Assembly: GCA_024278015.1 (NCBI GenBank)
Contig: JAJRUC010000240.1
Coordinates: 1 to 5,795 of the forward strand
Source of the DNA: Chloroflexota bacterium
Lineage (GTDB): Bacteria; Chloroflexota; Anaerolineae; 4572-78
Direction: 5' to 3'
Length of the DNA: 5,795 nt
The notes beneath the pieces are model-generated. The model did not search any database. It was given only the letters and a program-made list of their open reading frames with translations, and was not told the DNA's origin. Every line of letters starts with the position of its first letter. The stretch's first letter is position 1. Positions 5,602-5,795 of the stretch are shown in pieces. Both the position numbers and the translations under genes were made by a program.

Positions 5602-5795
5602 TTACGCCTTCGGCGCCACCTTTTTAACCTGGTCAGAAACATCATCCCCAAATTGCTGCAAATTATCCACAAACATTTGAGCCAGTTTACGGGCCTGGGC
5701 ATCGTAGGCGGCTTTATCGGCCCAGGTATGGCGCGGATTCAGGACCTCGCCGGGCACGTTGGGGCAGCGGGTGGGCATAAACAGGCCGAAGATGG
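5602..5795 (-). CDS. pckA: ATP-dependent phosphoenolpyruvate carboxykinase, C-terminal fragment
   Basis: Only the last 63 codons and the TAA stop (5604-5602) are in the window; the gene continues past the right edge. The residues read IFGLFMPTRCPNVPGEVLNP, then RHTWADKAAYDAQARKLAQM, and end VKKVAPKA. This matches the C-terminal helix region of the ATP-type PEPCK (PT..PGV....L.PR.TW......Y...A..LA..F..NF), which makes PEP from oxaloacetate in the cytoplasm at the entry to gluconeogenesis. The catalytic and nucleotide-binding motifs lie outside the window, so activity cannot be judged. No classical terminator follows the stop: a weak 6-bp inverted repeat (5577-5582 with 5595-5600) and then the G/C-rich repeat are all that is seen before the yhhQ promoter. 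Confidence 0.88.
   Translation of the reverse strand, partial: IFGLFMPTRCPNVPGEVLNPRHTWADKAAYDAQARKLAQMFVDNLQQFGDDVSDQVKKVAPKA

Noticed and set aside
5420..5680. 86-codon plus-strand frame across the repeat and pckA 3' end
   Set aside because: It reads through the palindromic repeat and antisense to the pckA C-terminus, with no family resemblance.

Overview
The window looks like an ordinary chromosomal segment of a moderately GC-rich free-living bacterium. Sampled stretches of the large genes run at about 53-77% GC. Gene content fits an uncultured Chloroflexota (Anaerolineae-like) genome: a long membrane-anchored penicillin acylase, an Era with an acidic leader, a YhhQ-type transporter and an ATP-dependent PEP carboxykinase. 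That placement is inference from family resemblance only, with no marker gene to prove it.

Layout. Bases 1-109 are non-coding and hold short hairpins, one of them terminator-like. A strong extended -10 promoter (110-138) and a ribosome site (175-179) drive a plus-strand penicillin acylase family protein (187-2556, 789 aa). Bases 2555-2638 hold two back-to-back intrinsic terminators, one facing each way, at a convergent gene boundary. All remaining genes are on the minus strand. In transcription order from the right they are: the 3' end of pckA (cut by the window edge, stop at 5602); a spacer with a G/C-rich palindromic repeat, a hairpin and a promoter; a YhhQ/VUT-family queuosine-precursor transporter (5352-4636); era (4600-3611); a second promoter lying directly behind era; a zinc-motif protein related to the plasmid pRiA4b ORF-3 family (3493-2816); and a 37-residue single-pass membrane ORF (2754-2641) with an excellent ribosome site.

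How it works together. yhhQ and era are 35 bases apart behind one promoter and are probably co-transcribed. Both touch translation: uptake of precursor for a tRNA modification, and 30S ribosome maturation. No terminator is visible after era, so its transcript may run on into the pRiA4-type gene and the small ORF, which also have their own promoter. The terminator facing that way at 2555-2587 would close the unit. The pRiA4-type gene and small ORF are lower in GC (about 45-52% in sampled stretches) than their neighbours and form the only accessory-looking part of the window. I see no CRISPR array, transposase, integrase, tRNA or rRNA. Nothing here amounts to a clearly new system. The best candidate for something undescribed is the pRiA4-type protein plus small membrane protein pair.
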